From the NCBI GenBank assembly GCA_023415775.1, contig JAEZJM010000019.1, positions 372,001 through 436,000 of the forward strand: a DNA stretch of 64,000 nucleotides. Direction: 5' to 3'. A program made the position numbers and the translations under genes. The notes beneath the pieces were generated by a model. The model saw nothing but the letters and a program-made list of their open reading frames with translations. It was not told where the DNA came from and ran no database searches. The DNA comes from Bacillota bacterium. GTDB lineage: Bacteria; Bacillota; Negativicutes; Sporomusales; UBA7701. Shown here in pieces: positions 16,648 to 24,964 of this stretch. The first letter of the stretch is position 1. Every line of letters begins with the position of its first letter.

Positions 16648-17233
16648 TATTTCTAAGGCGCTGACCGGGATCGTGCTGGCCGGCGGCCAAAGTACCCGCA
16701 TGGGCCGGGATAAGGCCAGTCTGCCGTGGGGGGAGGGCGATCTCCTCAATGCGGTGCTGGCGGCGCTGGCGCCGGTCTGCGGGCGACTGATAGTGGTGAG
16801 CAACGTGCCGAGGGCCATTTCTCTGGCGGAGGCGGCGGTGGTGGCCGACCGCTACCGGGGCCGCGGGCCGCTGGCCGGCATCCACGCCGGGCTGCTGGCG
16901 GCGGGGGAGGGCTACAGTTTCGTGGCTGCCTGCGATATGCCGTATCTGCGGGCCGACGCTGTCGCCTATATGGCGAAAGCGGCCGAGGGCTACGATGCGG
17001 CGGCGCCTTATGTGGACGGGCATTTCCATCCGCTGCACGCCGTGTACCATCACCGCTGCCTTAAGGCGGTCGAGGCGCTGCTGGCGAGCGGCCGCAACAG
17101 GGTGGTCGACTTTTACGACCAGGTCAGCCTGCGCCGCGTCGGCAAGGATGAGCTGGCGAGCTTCGATCCGGAGCTTCGGATGCTCGTGAATATGAACAGT
17201 CCGGAAGATTTGCCGCCTGGCTACCGCCGCTGA
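16640..17233 (+). CDS. mobA: Molybdenum cofactor guanylyltransferase
   Basis: 197 residues. MobA transfers GMP from GTP to molybdopterin, giving the guanine dinucleotide cofactor used by DMSO-reductase-family enzymes, such as the one encoded at 49145. Motifs: the nucleotidyltransferase loop LAGGQSTRMGRDKASLPWG (residues 12-30), RGPLAGIHAGLLA and the metal-binding ACDMPYL. It overlaps uvrC by 8 bases and is probably translated from the same message. A family A repeat begins 20 bases after its stop. Confidence 0.93.
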   Translation: MADISKALTGIVLAGGQSTRMGRDKASLPWGEGDLLNAVLAALAPVCGRLIVVSNVPRAISLAEAAVVADRYRGRGPLAGIHAGLLAAGEGYSFVAACDMPYLRADAVAYMAKAAEGYDAAAPYVDGHFHPLHAVYHHRCLKAVEALLASGRNRVVDFYDQVSLRRVGKDELASFDPELRMLVNMNSPEDLPPGYRR

Positions 17234-17252
17234 AAAGCAGTAAGTAATTTTT

Positions 17253-17483
17253 AGACTGCGTAGGAAGCTCCAGATGCAAGGCGCACCGGATAAGCAGACA
17301 CACAACGCTTAGCGTTGATGTGATCGCTTATACCCGCAAGGGTGCGAGCGCGCCGCGACGCGTACTCGGATGTACGCTAGCAAGCGCTCTGAGGAGCAAG
17401 TGCGCAAGTTCTTGGCGCTTCAGTGCCTAGAACTGCGGCCTGCCCTTTACGGGTACGCCGCAGATGGATTTCCTACGCAGTCT
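17253..17483 (+). repeat. Family A intergenic repeat, copy A1 (with both optional modules)
   Basis: The outer arms AGACTGCGTAGGAA and TTCCTACGCAGTCT are exactly complementary and unique to this copy. Inside lie the conserved left border CTCCAGATGCAAGGCGCACC, module I (a hairpin with AACGCTTAGCGTT at its tip), the small ACCCGCAAGGGT hairpin, the CGTACTCGGATGTACG palindrome, module II (GTTCTTGGCGC...GCCTAGAAC, then GCGGCCTGCCC...GGGTACGCCGC) and the right border GCAGATGG. Confidence 0.85.
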
Positions 17484-17489
17484 AACTTT

Positions 17490-17940
17490 TCCATGCATGA
17501 TGGCGGTTTTTTAGGTCATAATAGTAACGCAGAGGTTCGTAATGGTCGAGCCAAGACTGGTGCCGGATCTCACATGGGGTTCGGTATTAGTCGGCCAAAG
17601 ATTGGCGTCGGGTCTCACAGGGGTTCGGCGTTAGTCGGCGGGCAGATCGTCATGTGTCTTGTAAGGCTGTACGGCAGCCCAACTGTTGTCGTGTGGTCAA
17701 AAGGGATGTATGGCGGTCGAGCTAAGACTGTCAGGGGTGCCGGAGAGGTTTCCCGGAAAACTGTACTTGGGTCTGTCGCTGTCGGGAGACTGCGGCAGGT
17801 TCGGCAGGTACTCCTGGTAGTCGAGCAAAGGTCTGCTCCGGTTGTGTAATGCTTGTGCGTAGCCGAAAGGTTGCGTATAGGTATGTAGTGATCGGGGTAG
17901 GCTGTAGCGTAGATCATTGCGGGCCTTTGCCCTGTTTGTG
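17490..17940. other. Gene-free stretch with short imperfect tandem units
   Basis: I see no convincing gene here. Open frames crossing it have no ribosome-binding site and low-complexity translations. Two adjacent ~45-base units (17545-17589 and 17590-17633) are imperfect direct repeats sharing AAGA(C/T)TGG(T/C)G, TCTCACA, GGGTTCGG and TTAGTCGG. A partial third echo (GGTCGAGCTAAGACTG) lies near 17712. Origin unknown. Confidence 0.5.
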
Positions 17941-17941
17941 T

Positions 17942-18070
17942 GTGAGGTCGTTGATAAGGCCCCATCTGCGTTGTTGTTCCGCCAAGCGTTTGCTAGCGTA
18001 CGCCCCGAGTACGCGTCGCGGCACGCTTGGCGGAGCCGCCTAGCATCTGGGGTCTTCTGAACGACCTCAC
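17942..18070 (-). repeat. Family A intergenic repeat, copy A2 (reverse)
   Basis: Arms GTGAGGTCGTTGATAAGG and the matching CTTCTGAACGACCTCAC enclose CCCATCTGC and GCATCTGGG borders and the GCGTACGCCCCGAGTACGCG palindrome. It is a short version without modules I or II. Confidence 0.85.
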
Positions 18071-18083
18071 GTCTTCAATACTT

Positions 18084-18202
18084 GGCCGTTGATAACCGCC
18101 CATCTGCTGTGTTGCTCCTCAGCCGCTTGCTAGCGTACGGCCCGAGTACGCGTCGCCGCGCGACCTTGGAGCCGCCTTGCATCTGGACGGTACTGAACGG
18201 CC
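18084..18202 (-). repeat. Family A intergenic repeat, copy A3 (reverse, tandem to A2)
   Basis: Arms GGCCGTTGATAACCG / CGGTACTGAACGGCC differ from those of the adjacent A2, and both are internally complementary. It carries the CTTGCTAGCGTACGG...CCGAGTACGCG centre. Confidence 0.85.
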
Positions 18203-18282
18203 TTTTGCTTTGCGTATTGTGGATTGACGGAGGACGTTTGGCTATTTATAAAATACGACTTATTACAAATATTAAAAATGTA

Positions 18283-18311
18283 TTGACTTGGCTGGCGGGT
18301 GACGTTACAAT
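18283..18311 (+). promoter_or_regulatory. Sigma-A-type promoter for the T-box leader
   Basis: TTGACT, 17-base spacer, TACAAT; the start is expected near 18318, just ahead of the leader. Confidence 0.8.
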
Positions 18312-18319
18312 TAATGCAA

Positions 18320-18640
18320 TTAACTCAATAGCAGCCCAGAAATACCATGAAGAGGAAAAGTAGGCTTGGGAGTTCGGCCCAGAGAACCGGGGAAAGGTGT
18401 GAGCCCGGTGCGGACGACGATGCCGAAGTTCTCCTCGGAGTTGCTGGCTGAAGGCCGCCGGAAGGCGGCTGGTAGGCTTCGCCGGGTCTTCCGCCGTTAC
18501 AGGGAAGGGGATATCGGTGGGTTTGGCCTGCCCGTATCCTGATGAGACGGAGGCGCGGCGTGAGTCGTGTTATCCAATGAGGGTGGTACCGCGGGATATT
18601 ATTCTCCCGCCCCTTTTTGCACAAGGGGCGGGAGTTTTGT
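18320..18640 (+). promoter_or_regulatory. T-box leader (tRNA-sensing riboswitch) upstream of symporter genes
   Basis: Recognised by the stem I apex (CAGAGAACCGGGGAAAGGTG and GAGCCCGGTGCGG), the T-box sequence GAGGGTGGTACCGCGG at about 18579-18594 and a terminator (CTCCCGCCCC / GGGGCGGGAG, TTTT) ending near 18638. Uncharged tRNA pairing with TGGT would favour the antiterminator and switch on the downstream genes. The specifier lies in GCCGAAGTTCTCCTCGGAG; TTC (Phe) or GTT (Val) are the readings I consider possible, and I cannot choose safely. TGGT fits a tRNA with discriminator A. Confidence 0.93.
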
Positions 18641-18671
18641 ATTTTCGTCCGGCAAAGGAGGTGAGGCTTAA

Positions 18672-18776
18672 GTGCTGGGGTTGAACGATCCTTGGATAAT
18701 CGCCGCTTATCTGCTGTGCGTGGGCGCGGCGGGGCTGTGCGCGGGATGGGCGGTTTTGGCGGGTAAGAAAGATTAA
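18672..18776 (+). CDS. 34-residue symporter small accessory protein
   Basis: GTG at 18672 sits behind a perfect AAAGGAGGTGAG. The peptide VLGLNDPWIIAAYLLCVGAA ends GKKD after a single transmembrane helix (about residues 9-31). The opening LGLNDPW and the AYLLC block match the tiny membrane proteins encoded in front of sodium:solute symporters, which are annotated as symporter small accessory proteins. It lies between the T-box terminator and the symporter start, so both are controlled by the leader. The assignment rests on position plus the remembered family pattern. Confidence 0.8.
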   Translation: MLGLNDPWIIAAYLLCVGAAGLCAGWAVLAGKKD

Positions 18777-18795
18777 TACGAAAGGATTGATCATT

Positions 18796-20394
18796 ATGAA
18801 TCATAACCTGCTTTACGGGATGCTGGCGCTGTTCGTCGGGGCCACGGCCCTGCTGGGCTACCTGGGATATCGCCATACGAAGTCTTCACGGGACTACCTG
18901 ATCGCCGGCGGCAACGTTCATCCGGTGCTGATGGCTCTGGCATACGGTTCGACTTTCATTTCGACGTCGGCGATCGTCGGTTTCGGCGGCGCGGCCGGGG
19001 TGTACGGGATGAGCCTGCTGTGGCTGACGGTGTTCAATATTTTTGTCGGCATTTTCGTGGCGTTCGTGGTGTTCGGCCTCAGGACGCGGGCGATGGCCCA
19101 CGCTCTTCAGGTCAATACGTTTCCCGAGTTCCTCGGCGCCCGTTTCCAGTCGCCTTTCATCCGGCGGTTCGCGGCGGCGGTGCTCAGCTTGACGATGCCG
19201 CTGTACGCGGCGGCGGTGATGATCGGCGGGGCTCGTTATATGGAGGAGGCGCTGGGGATGGATTACGTCGCCGCGCTGACGGTGTTCGCCGCCATCGTCC
19301 TCGGTTACGTTTATTTCGGCGGCCTGCGGGGCGTGATCTATAACGATGCTTTGCAATCGACGATAATGTTCGTCAGTATGGCGGTTTTAATCGTGCTGAC
19401 GTATGCGAAGCTTGGCGGGGTGACGGCCGCCCACGGCAAGTTGGAGGCTTTACGGGCGCTGGTGCCGGCGGCGCTGGCGGCGAAGGGGCACCAGGGCTGG
19501 GCGTCGATGCCGGCATTAGGCTCGGAGATCTGGTGGTTCGTGGTTTCGACGCTCGTCCTGGGGGTGGGTATCGGCGTGCTTGCCCAGCCGCAGTTGGCGG
19601 TGCGCTATATGACGGTGGCCAGTTCGCGCGATATTAACCGGGCTTTGGGGGTCGGCGGGGTTTTCATCCTCTTCATGACCGGGGTGGCGTTCACGGTCGG
19701 CGCGCTGTCCAACGTCTATTTCGTGGAGGCGTCCGGCAGGCTTGCTCTGGCGGCGACGGCCGCCGGCGGCGCGGCGGCCAATGACGACAAGATAATCCCG
19801 CTGTTTATCGCCCAGGCGATGCCGGAATGGCTGAAGTATCTGTTCCTGTTCACGCTGCTGTCGGCGGCGATGTCGACGCTCAGCGGGCAGTTCCACCTGA
19901 TTTCGAGCTCGCTGTCCTACGATCTCAACCCCGGCCGGGAGCGGAGCGATAGGCGGACGCTGTTTTTGAACCGGGCGGGGACGGTGGCGGGCTTCGCGCT
20001 GACGCTGGCGCTGGCGCTGCTGTTGCCGCCGGGGATAATCGCGATCGCGACCGCGCTGTTCTTTGGTTTCTGCGCTTCGGCCTTCCTGCCGATGTACGCC
20101 GCGGCGCTGTACTGGCCGCGGGTGACGCCGGCCGGGGCGGCCTGGAGCATGGTGGCGGCCAGCGCGACTTATCTCGTGCTGGTGCTGGTGGTGCATGAGA
20201 AGGAGGCGGCGATTTTCGGCGTGTGCCAGAGCCTGTTCGGGGTCAAGTCGCTGGCTTCGGCCCCGTGGACGTATATCGATCCGCTGGTGTTAACGCTGCC
20301 GATCAGCGCGCTGACGCTGTGGGCGGTGAGCCTGGCGACCCAGCCGGCGGCGGAGGGGAGTTGGTTCCCGAGGAAGAGGTGGTGTAGGCTGTAG
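18796..20394 (+). CDS. Sodium:solute symporter (SSS family)
   Basis: 532 residues with about 13 membrane helices. SSS landmarks: the N-terminal SSRDYLIAGGNVHPVLMALA, GSTFISTSAIVGFGGAAG, the FGGLRGVIYNDALQ stretch and LSAAMSTLSGQFHLISSSLSYDL, where the Na+ site serines lie in this family. The ATG at 18796 is favoured over the TTG at 18787 because AAAGGA ends 9 bases before it. The substrate is probably an amino acid or short organic acid; the T-box upstream makes an amino acid more likely, and which one depends on the specifier codon. Confidence 0.93.
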   Translation: MNHNLLYGMLALFVGATALLGYLGYRHTKSSRDYLIAGGNVHPVLMALAYGSTFISTSAIVGFGGAAGVYGMSLLWLTVFNIFVGIFVAFVVFGLRTRAMAHALQVNTFPEFLGARFQSPFIRRFAAAVLSLTMPLYAAAVMIGGARYMEEALGMDYVAALTVFAAIVLGYVYFGGLRGVIYNDALQSTIMFVSMAVLIVLTYAKLGGVTAAHGKLEALRALVPAALAAKGHQGWASMPALGSEIWWFVVSTLVLGVGIGVLAQPQLAVRYMTVASSRDINRALGVGGVFILFMTGVAFTVGALSNVYFVEASGRLALAATAAGGAAANDDKIIPLFIAQAMPEWLKYLFLFTLLSAAMSTLSGQFHLISSSLSYDLNPGRERSDRRTLFLNRAGTVAGFALTLALALLLPPGIIAIATALFFGFCASAFLPMYAAALYWPRVTPAGAAWSMVAASATYLVLVLVVHEKEAAIFGVCQSLFGVKSLASAPWTYIDPLVLTLPISALTLWAVSLATQPAAEGSWFPRKRWCRL

Positions 20395-20399
20395 ATTTA

Positions 20400-20578
20400 C
20401 CGGCCGTTCAGAAAGCCCCAGATGCAAGGCGTACCGGATAAGCAGACACACAACGCTTTAGCGTTGATGTGATCGCTTATACCCGCAAGGGTGCGAGCGC
20501 GCCGCGACGCGTACTCGGGTGTACGCTAGCAAGCGCTCTGAGGAACAACGCAGCAGATGGGGCTTTATCAACGGTCGG
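20400..20578 (+). repeat. Family A intergenic repeat, copy A4 (with module I)
   Basis: Arms CCGGCCGTTCAGAAAGCCCC and GGGGCTTTATCAACGGTCGG pair except at conserved internal mismatches. Contains the left border, the module I hairpin (ATAAGC...GCTTAT around CACA/TGTG and AACGC/GCGTT), the GCGTACTCGGGTGTACGC centre and the right border CAGCAGATGG. It ends 6 bases before the rubredoxin promoter. Confidence 0.9.
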
Positions 20579-20584
20579 AACGAT

Positions 20585-20626
20585 TTGCCTTTTGGCGGTG
20601 TTGTTGATACAATCTAATTATCAACA
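20585..20626 (+). promoter_or_regulatory. Rubredoxin promoter with overlapping operator palindrome
   Basis: TTGCCT, 17-base spacer, TACAAT form a sigma-A-type promoter. A perfect inverted repeat TGTTGATA-N9-TATCAACA (20602-20626) covers the -10 box and start site, a classic repressor position. The regulator is unknown; a redox or peroxide sensor would fit the gene it controls. Confidence 0.75.
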
Positions 20627-20646
20627 TCGCTGAAGGAGGATTGGCT

Positions 20647-20805
20647 ATGGCGCAGTGGGAGTGCAGCGTGTGCGGCTATGTGTACGACGAGGCGGCGGGC
20701 GATCCCGAGCATGGCATCGCGGCCGGGACGAAGTTCGAGGACATCCCGGACGACTGGGTGTGCCCGGTGTGCGGCGTCGGCAAGGACCAGTTCACGAAAG
20801 TGTAA
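20647..20805 (+). CDS. Rubredoxin
   Basis: 52 residues, standard rubredoxin length. One iron is held by four cysteines, two in [17 protein letters not shown] and two in [15 protein letters not shown]. It is a cytosolic one-electron carrier, in anaerobes often feeding peroxide- or oxygen-reducing enzymes. ATG at 20647 is preceded by GAAGGAGGATTGGCT. A terminator follows at once. A broken second copy lies 1.2 kb downstream. Confidence 0.97.
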   Translation: MAQWECSVCGYVYDEAAGDPEHGIAAGTKFEDIPDDWVCPVCGVGKDQFTKV

Positions 20806-20807
20806 GG

Positions 20808-20838
20808 CAAAGAGACCCTCATGCGAGGGTCTCTTTTT
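20808..20838 (+). terminator. Terminator after rubredoxin
   Basis: AAAGAGACCCTC ATGC GAGGGTCTCTTTTTT. Confidence 0.9.
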
Positions 20839-20864
20839 TGTGGCTACCTGATGGTGGCGCGGGA

Positions 20865-21932
20865 CTAAATTGTCAGCACGCCCTGGAGCGTGACGGCCGC
20901 GCCGTCGCGCCAGACTTTTATCGCCATGACCGGTCCTTTGTTAAGCATCTCGATGAGCTGCGTCGGCGAGGCGATGTCAACGCCGTTGATGGCCAGGAGG
21001 ACGTCTTTTTCCCTGATCTGCATCTTGTCGGCGAAGCTGTCAGGGGCGACCGCCAGGACGAGGAAGGCCACCGGGCGGTCAAGGGTCAAGGTTTTGAGCT
21101 CCTGGGCGTCGAGCAGGCGGAGCTGGAGGCCGAAGCCCTTGGATTGGCCGGCCTGGCCGCTGCTCTGGCCGCCTTGGCTGATTTTGGCGTTGAAAGCATA
21201 ATTAATAAGCTTGACCTGCTTGTCGGATGTGGCTCCGTTGCGGACGATCCTGGCGACGACCGTTTCCTCGGCCTTGCCGACGACCGCTTCCCGGCAGGCG
21301 GCGTTCCACGAGCCTCTGTCGGTGATCGGATAGGTTTTGCCGGCATATGTAGCCTGGACGATGACATCCTCCGACGTCAGGGGCGAGCCGGGGGCGCCCG
21401 AATGGACGACCGCGCCGGCGGCGACTTTGGCCTGTTTGAGAACCTTTTCCAGGTAGCCGGCGCTGCCGGTGGCGATGCTGAAGTCGTAGTACGGAGGCAA
21501 CGGCGCGTTCTGGGCGATCGCCAGGGTGGCGACGGCGTCGATCAGCCGGCGGCCGTGGGCCGGACTGGCGATAAAGAAGGTATCCGCAGGGTGGATGTTC
21601 ATCATCGAATAGTATTTCCCTTCGGTATCGTCCATCTGCGAGAAGCCCGTCACTTTGCTGAAGTCAATTCCCCAGCGTTGAGCATTGGCGCCGTAGGCGA
21701 AGACGATCTGAAGCATGTTCTGGTCGACGGCGAAGTCCTGGATTTGGTTGTAGTTTGCGTCGCGGGTGAGGAACGGCCTGAGTTCTTTGATCGCCGCGAT
21801 GGCGGCGTCGGTGGACGCCAGGGGCTGGGGAACGTGCCAGGCGTAGCCAAAACTGGCCGCGGCGGTTGCACCGCCGCCGGCCACGAGGCAGACGAACAGG
21901 GTGACGACGATGATTATCCGCAGGTTTTTCAT
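20865..21932 (-). CDS. Exported PDZ-domain protein
   Basis: 355 residues. The N-terminus is a signal peptide or membrane anchor (MKNLRIIIVVTLFVCLVAGG). A long middle part without recognised motifs includes HPADTFFIASPAHGRRLIDA. The C-terminal ~90 residues are a PDZ domain: LQLRLLDAQELKTL, then REKDVLLAINGVDIASPTQL and MAIKVWRDGAAVTLQG, the usual carboxylate-loop and strand pattern. There is no protease triad, so it is not a DegP-type enzyme; binding of peptide tails is the likely PDZ function. It is encoded on the minus strand between the intact rubredoxin gene and its broken copy. Confidence 0.8.
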   Translation of the reverse strand: MKNLRIIIVVTLFVCLVAGGGATAAASFGYAWHVPQPLASTDAAIAAIKELRPFLTRDANYNQIQDFAVDQNMLQIVFAYGANAQRWGIDFSKVTGFSQMDDTEGKYYSMMNIHPADTFFIASPAHGRRLIDAVATLAIAQNAPLPPYYDFSIATGSAGYLEKVLKQAKVAAGAVVHSGAPGSPLTSEDVIVQATYAGKTYPITDRGSWNAACREAVVGKAEETVVARIVRNGATSDKQVKLINYAFNAKISQGGQSSGQAGQSKGFGLQLRLLDAQELKTLTLDRPVAFLVLAVAPDSFADKMQIREKDVLLAINGVDIASPTQLIEMLNKGPVMAIKVWRDGAAVTLQGVLTI

Positions 21933-22013
21933 AAAATACGCCTCCCGTCATCGACAATTGCCGATATACTTCCCCATAAATCTCGGAAAATCCTGCCAAT
22001 GACGATTGCACCG

Positions 22014-22131
22014 GAGGCGGCGGAGCGATCCCGAGCACGGTATCGCTGCCGGGACGAAGTTCGAGGATATCCCCGACGATTGGGTATGCCCGGTGTGCGG
22101 GGTAGGCAAGGACCAGTTCACGAAACAGTAG
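22014..22131 (+). pseudogene. Broken second rubredoxin copy
   Basis: From GAGGCGGCGG onward the sequence repeats the rubredoxin gene at 20647 with an extra A at about 22024 that breaks the frame, then reads [20 protein letters not shown] and [15 protein letters not shown] to a stop at 22131. The first CxxC pair and the start are missing, so no iron site can form. It is followed by its own terminator. Confidence 0.9.
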
Positions 22132-22138
22132 GATACAT

Positions 22139-22170
22139 GAAAAGGCCCTCTGTGAAGAGGGCCTTTTTGT
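22139..22170 (+). terminator. Terminator after the rubredoxin remnant
   Basis: AAAAGGCCCTCT GTGA AGAGGGCCTTTTTG. Confidence 0.9.
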
Positions 22171-22291
22171 TGCTTATTTCTGACTGAGAAGCTTAGATTT
22201 TGTGCCGGAGTCACGCTTTGGATTTAGCAGAATGAATGACTGGCTGTTTCCCGGCAGCAAGTTTGGGCGGAGTATTTGCAGTAGGTGTCTG

Positions 22292-22528
22292 CTACGCCTT
22301 CTCCAGAATATAGGTTTTCTTTACGGTGTTTCCCTCAAATACGTAGATTCGTTCACATTCTGGACATCGCCAGACCTCACGTTTAGGAAAAGGAAGCTCT
22401 ACCGCGTCAATTTGCCCCATGTTAATGATATGATCCCATTCACGGTCAGTATATACTCTTAACTCTACGTCATTTGGGGCGAGAGAATTCGATAGGGTTT
22501 CTCCACATTTACATTGCAATCTTGCCAT
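22292..22528 (-). CDS. Zinc-ribbon protein of unknown function
   Basis: 78 residues from the ATG at 22528, chosen because GAGG lies about 8 bases upstream on the minus strand; two earlier in-frame starts lack spacing. Two cysteine pairs, CKCG near residue 6 and CPEC near residue 54, flank a polar middle with WDHIINMGQ, so a zinc ribbon is likely. No signal peptide, partner gene or known family. Composition is more AT-rich than the neighbours. It could be a remnant of a mobile segment, but the frame is intact. Confidence 0.6.
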   Translation of the reverse strand: MARLQCKCGETLSNSLAPNDVELRVYTDREWDHIINMGQIDAVELPFPKREVWRCPECERIYVFEGNTVKKTYILEKA

Positions 22529-22703
22529 CAATACCATCCTCGCGAATATAAACAATTATTCTTTCGCTTATCAGAATTCGACGCGCCCAGAAAGTTGCCC
22601 TCCTGGATTTTAACCCAACCCAGTTGTTCCTGACGAAACACAAAAAATAGAACCGCCCAAGCCCGTGACTTCAGACGGTCCCAATTACTATCTTGAACTG
22701 CCG

Positions 22704-22825
22704 GGACTGAGCTAAAAAGCTCCAGATGCAAGGCGCACCGGAGGCTGATACCGGAAGCGTACACGAACGTACGCTGAGGATGGCAGCCGAGGAGCAACGA
22801 AGCAGATGGACTTTTGAGCCAGTCC
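22704..22825 (+). repeat. Family A intergenic repeat, copy A5
   Basis: Arms GGACTGAGCTAAAAAGCTCC and the matching GGACTTTTGAGCCAGTCC. The centre is GGAAGCGTACACGAACGTACGC, an enlarged version of the GTAC palindrome. No module I or II. It ends 3 bases from the stop codon of the chemoreceptor gene. Confidence 0.85.
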
Positions 22826-22827
22826 TC

Positions 22828-24795
22828 CTATAATTTGAACCTCATTACAGAGCGGTTGAGCTCGTCGGCCACTTGTGAGAGCGCCTGCGCGCTGGCGGAG
22901 ATTTCCTCGATGGAGGCGTTGACTTCTTCGGCGCTGGCGGCGGTGGTTTCGGTGGCGGCGGCGGACTCTTCGGCGACGGAGGCGACGTTCTGTATGGCTT
23001 CCTTGATGCTGGCCGCGGCCCGCGCCTGGCGGTCGGCCATGCCGACGGCTTCGGCGACTTTGGCGGCGGTGACGTCGACGGTGGCGGTGATTTCGCTGAA
23101 GCTAGCGTTGGCGCGGGTGATGGTTTCGACGCCGCCGGCTACGGCCGAGCTGGTGCCGGCGAAGGCCTGAACGACGCCGTCGATGTCGCCTAGCATGTCG
23201 CCGATGATGGCGCTGATCTGTTCGGCGGCTTGCCCGGACTGTTCGGCGAGTTTGCGGACTTCTTCGGCGACGACGGCGAAGCCGCGGCCGTGTTCTCCGG
23301 CCCTGGCGGCCTCGATGGCGGCGTTGAGGGCCAGCAGGTTGGTCTGGCCGGCAATCGAGTTGATCATTTCGACGATTTCCCGCACCTGCTGGGATTTGGT
23401 GTTGAGCTCGCCGGCCAGTCGGGTGTTGGCGGCGGTGGTGTCGGCGATGCCGCGGATGACGGCGGTCGCTTCGTCGATGGCGGACTGGCCTTTGCGGGCG
23501 GCGGCGCTGATTGCTTTGGCGTTGCCGGTCAGCGCCTGCATCTCGCCGGCGACGGTCGCGGCGAGGTCGTTTAGCTCGGCGGTGCGCATGGCGGCCCCCG
23601 ATACCGCCCGCCCGGTCTCGTCGGCTCCTTTGGCGATGTCGCCGGCGGTCGCGGCTACCTGGCTGACGGCCCGGCCGGCTTCGTCGGTGGTGGCGGCCAA
23701 TTGCTGGCTGGACGCCGACAGGGATTCGGCGTTGCTCTGGACGGTACTTACGATGGAGCGCAGGTTTTTGACGGTACCGTTGACGGCGTCGGCGAGCTGG
23801 CCGAGTTCGTCCCGGGAACGGTGGTCGACGGACAGGGTGAGGTCGCCGGCGCCGAGCTTGGCAACTTCGCGGGTCACGAGGGTGAGGGGGCGGAACATGC
23901 GGCCGATCAGCCACCAGACGGCGAGGGTGATGAGGAGAAGAGCGGCGAGGAGGAGGATGGCGCTGCTTTTAATCCCGCCGTAGAAGCCTTTCATGAGTTC
24001 GGCTTTGGGGAGGGAGGTGGCCACATACCAGCCGGGGCCGTTGGCCTGGTGGAGGGATATGTAGCTGGGCTGGCCGAGGGAGGATATGTAGGACTTCGGC
24101 GCGCCGGTGTTGTCCTGGAAAAGCTGCACCATTTCCGGCGGGGCCGACTGGCCGTCTTTGACGAGTTGCTCGACGTTGTGGGCGATGAAGCGCCCGTCGG
24201 GGGTCATTATCGCCGCCAGGCCGCTGTAGCCTGACTTGAGGTCGTTGAGGAGGAACTGGAGGAAGGTGAGGTCGAGGCTTAAGGTCATGACGCCGACATT
24301 GTCCAGCTTGCCGTCCTGGAGGGGGTAGGCGATGACGACGGTGGGTTTGCCGGTTGTGCGGCTGACGACGACGTCGCTGACGGAGATGCCGCTGCCGCTT
24401 GTCGCCGCTTTCCAGTGGGGCCGGTCGGCGAGGCTGGTGCCGAGCATTTGGGGGTCGAAGGGGTAGCCGGTGACGATTTTACCGGCACGGTCGGTGATGT
24501 TGATGGCCATTATGCCGGGCATGTTGCTCTGGGCGACCCTGAGCTGCTGCATTATGGCCGGTTGGTCGCCGGAGATAAGGGCGGGCTGCTTGGCGAGGAT
24601 CTGTCCGGTTTGCCAGAAGGTCATGAACCAGGTGTTGACTTCGTGGCCGAGCATGGCGCTCTGCCCTTCCATGGCCGCAAGGGCGTCGCGCTCGACGGCC
24701 GAGTAGATGGAATAGAGCTGCAGGCCGCTGACCATAAGGGTGACGGCCAACATGGCCACGATCATCACGGACAGGAACTTGTTTTTGATGCTCAC
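22828..24795 (-). CDS. Methyl-accepting chemotaxis protein with extracytoplasmic Cache-type sensor
   Basis: 655 residues. Transmembrane helix 1 at residues 8-30; an extracytoplasmic sensor of about 240 residues with double-Cache features ([46 protein letters not shown]); transmembrane helix 2 near residues 278-298; HAMP from [20 protein letters not shown]; and a long coiled-coil signalling domain with the hairpin tip [20 protein letters not shown] followed by [18 protein letters not shown]. There is no C-terminal CheR-binding pentapeptide. The ligand is probably a small molecule such as an amino or organic acid. No che genes are nearby, so it is an orphan receptor. Confidence 0.95.
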   Translation of the reverse strand: MSIKNKFLSVMIVAMLAVTLMVSGLQLYSIYSAVERDALAAMEGQSAMLGHEVNTWFMTFWQTGQILAKQPALISGDQPAIMQQLRVAQSNMPGIMAINITDRAGKIVTGYPFDPQMLGTSLADRPHWKAATSGSGISVSDVVVSRTTGKPTVVIAYPLQDGKLDNVGVMTLSLDLTFLQFLLNDLKSGYSGLAAIMTPDGRFIAHNVEQLVKDGQSAPPEMVQLFQDNTGAPKSYISSLGQPSYISLHQANGPGWYVATSLPKAELMKGFYGGIKSSAILLLAALLLITLAVWWLIGRMFRPLTLVTREVAKLGAGDLTLSVDHRSRDELGQLADAVNGTVKNLRSIVSTVQSNAESLSASSQQLAATTDEAGRAVSQVAATAGDIAKGADETGRAVSGAAMRTAELNDLAATVAGEMQALTGNAKAISAAARKGQSAIDEATAVIRGIADTTAANTRLAGELNTKSQQVREIVEMINSIAGQTNLLALNAAIEAARAGEHGRGFAVVAEEVRKLAEQSGQAAEQISAIIGDMLGDIDGVVQAFAGTSSAVAGGVETITRANASFSEITATVDVTAAKVAEAVGMADRQARAAASIKEAIQNVASVAEESAAATETTAASAEEVNASIEEISASAQALSQVADELNRSVMRFKL

Positions 24796-24964
24796 TCGAT
24801 TCTCGCCTCCCCAAGAATGTGATTATTGGGAAAATTCGCTATTATTATGACGATTCCTGTGTATACAAGCAAAAAAAGTCGATATATGTCAAATTGATGT
24901 GGCGTGGAAGGGCCGTGGGCCGACAGGAAAAAGGAAGAACCGGGAGGTTAGTCCCGGTTCGTGT

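Noticed and set aside
17370..17849. 159-codon frame between repeats A1 and A2
   Set aside because: It begins inside a repeat palindrome, lacks a ribosome-binding site, and runs through imperfect direct repeats with low-complexity translation.
17253..18202. CRISPR array suspected from recurring similar units
   Set aside because: Units are 120-290 bases, palindromic at large scale, in both orientations and dispersed over the whole window; there are no spacers and no cas genes.
20655..22187. 510-codon open frame from the rubredoxin gene across the PDZ gene to the rubredoxin remnant
   Set aside because: It is out of frame with rubredoxin and antisense to the exported PDZ protein, which has a signal peptide and domain features.
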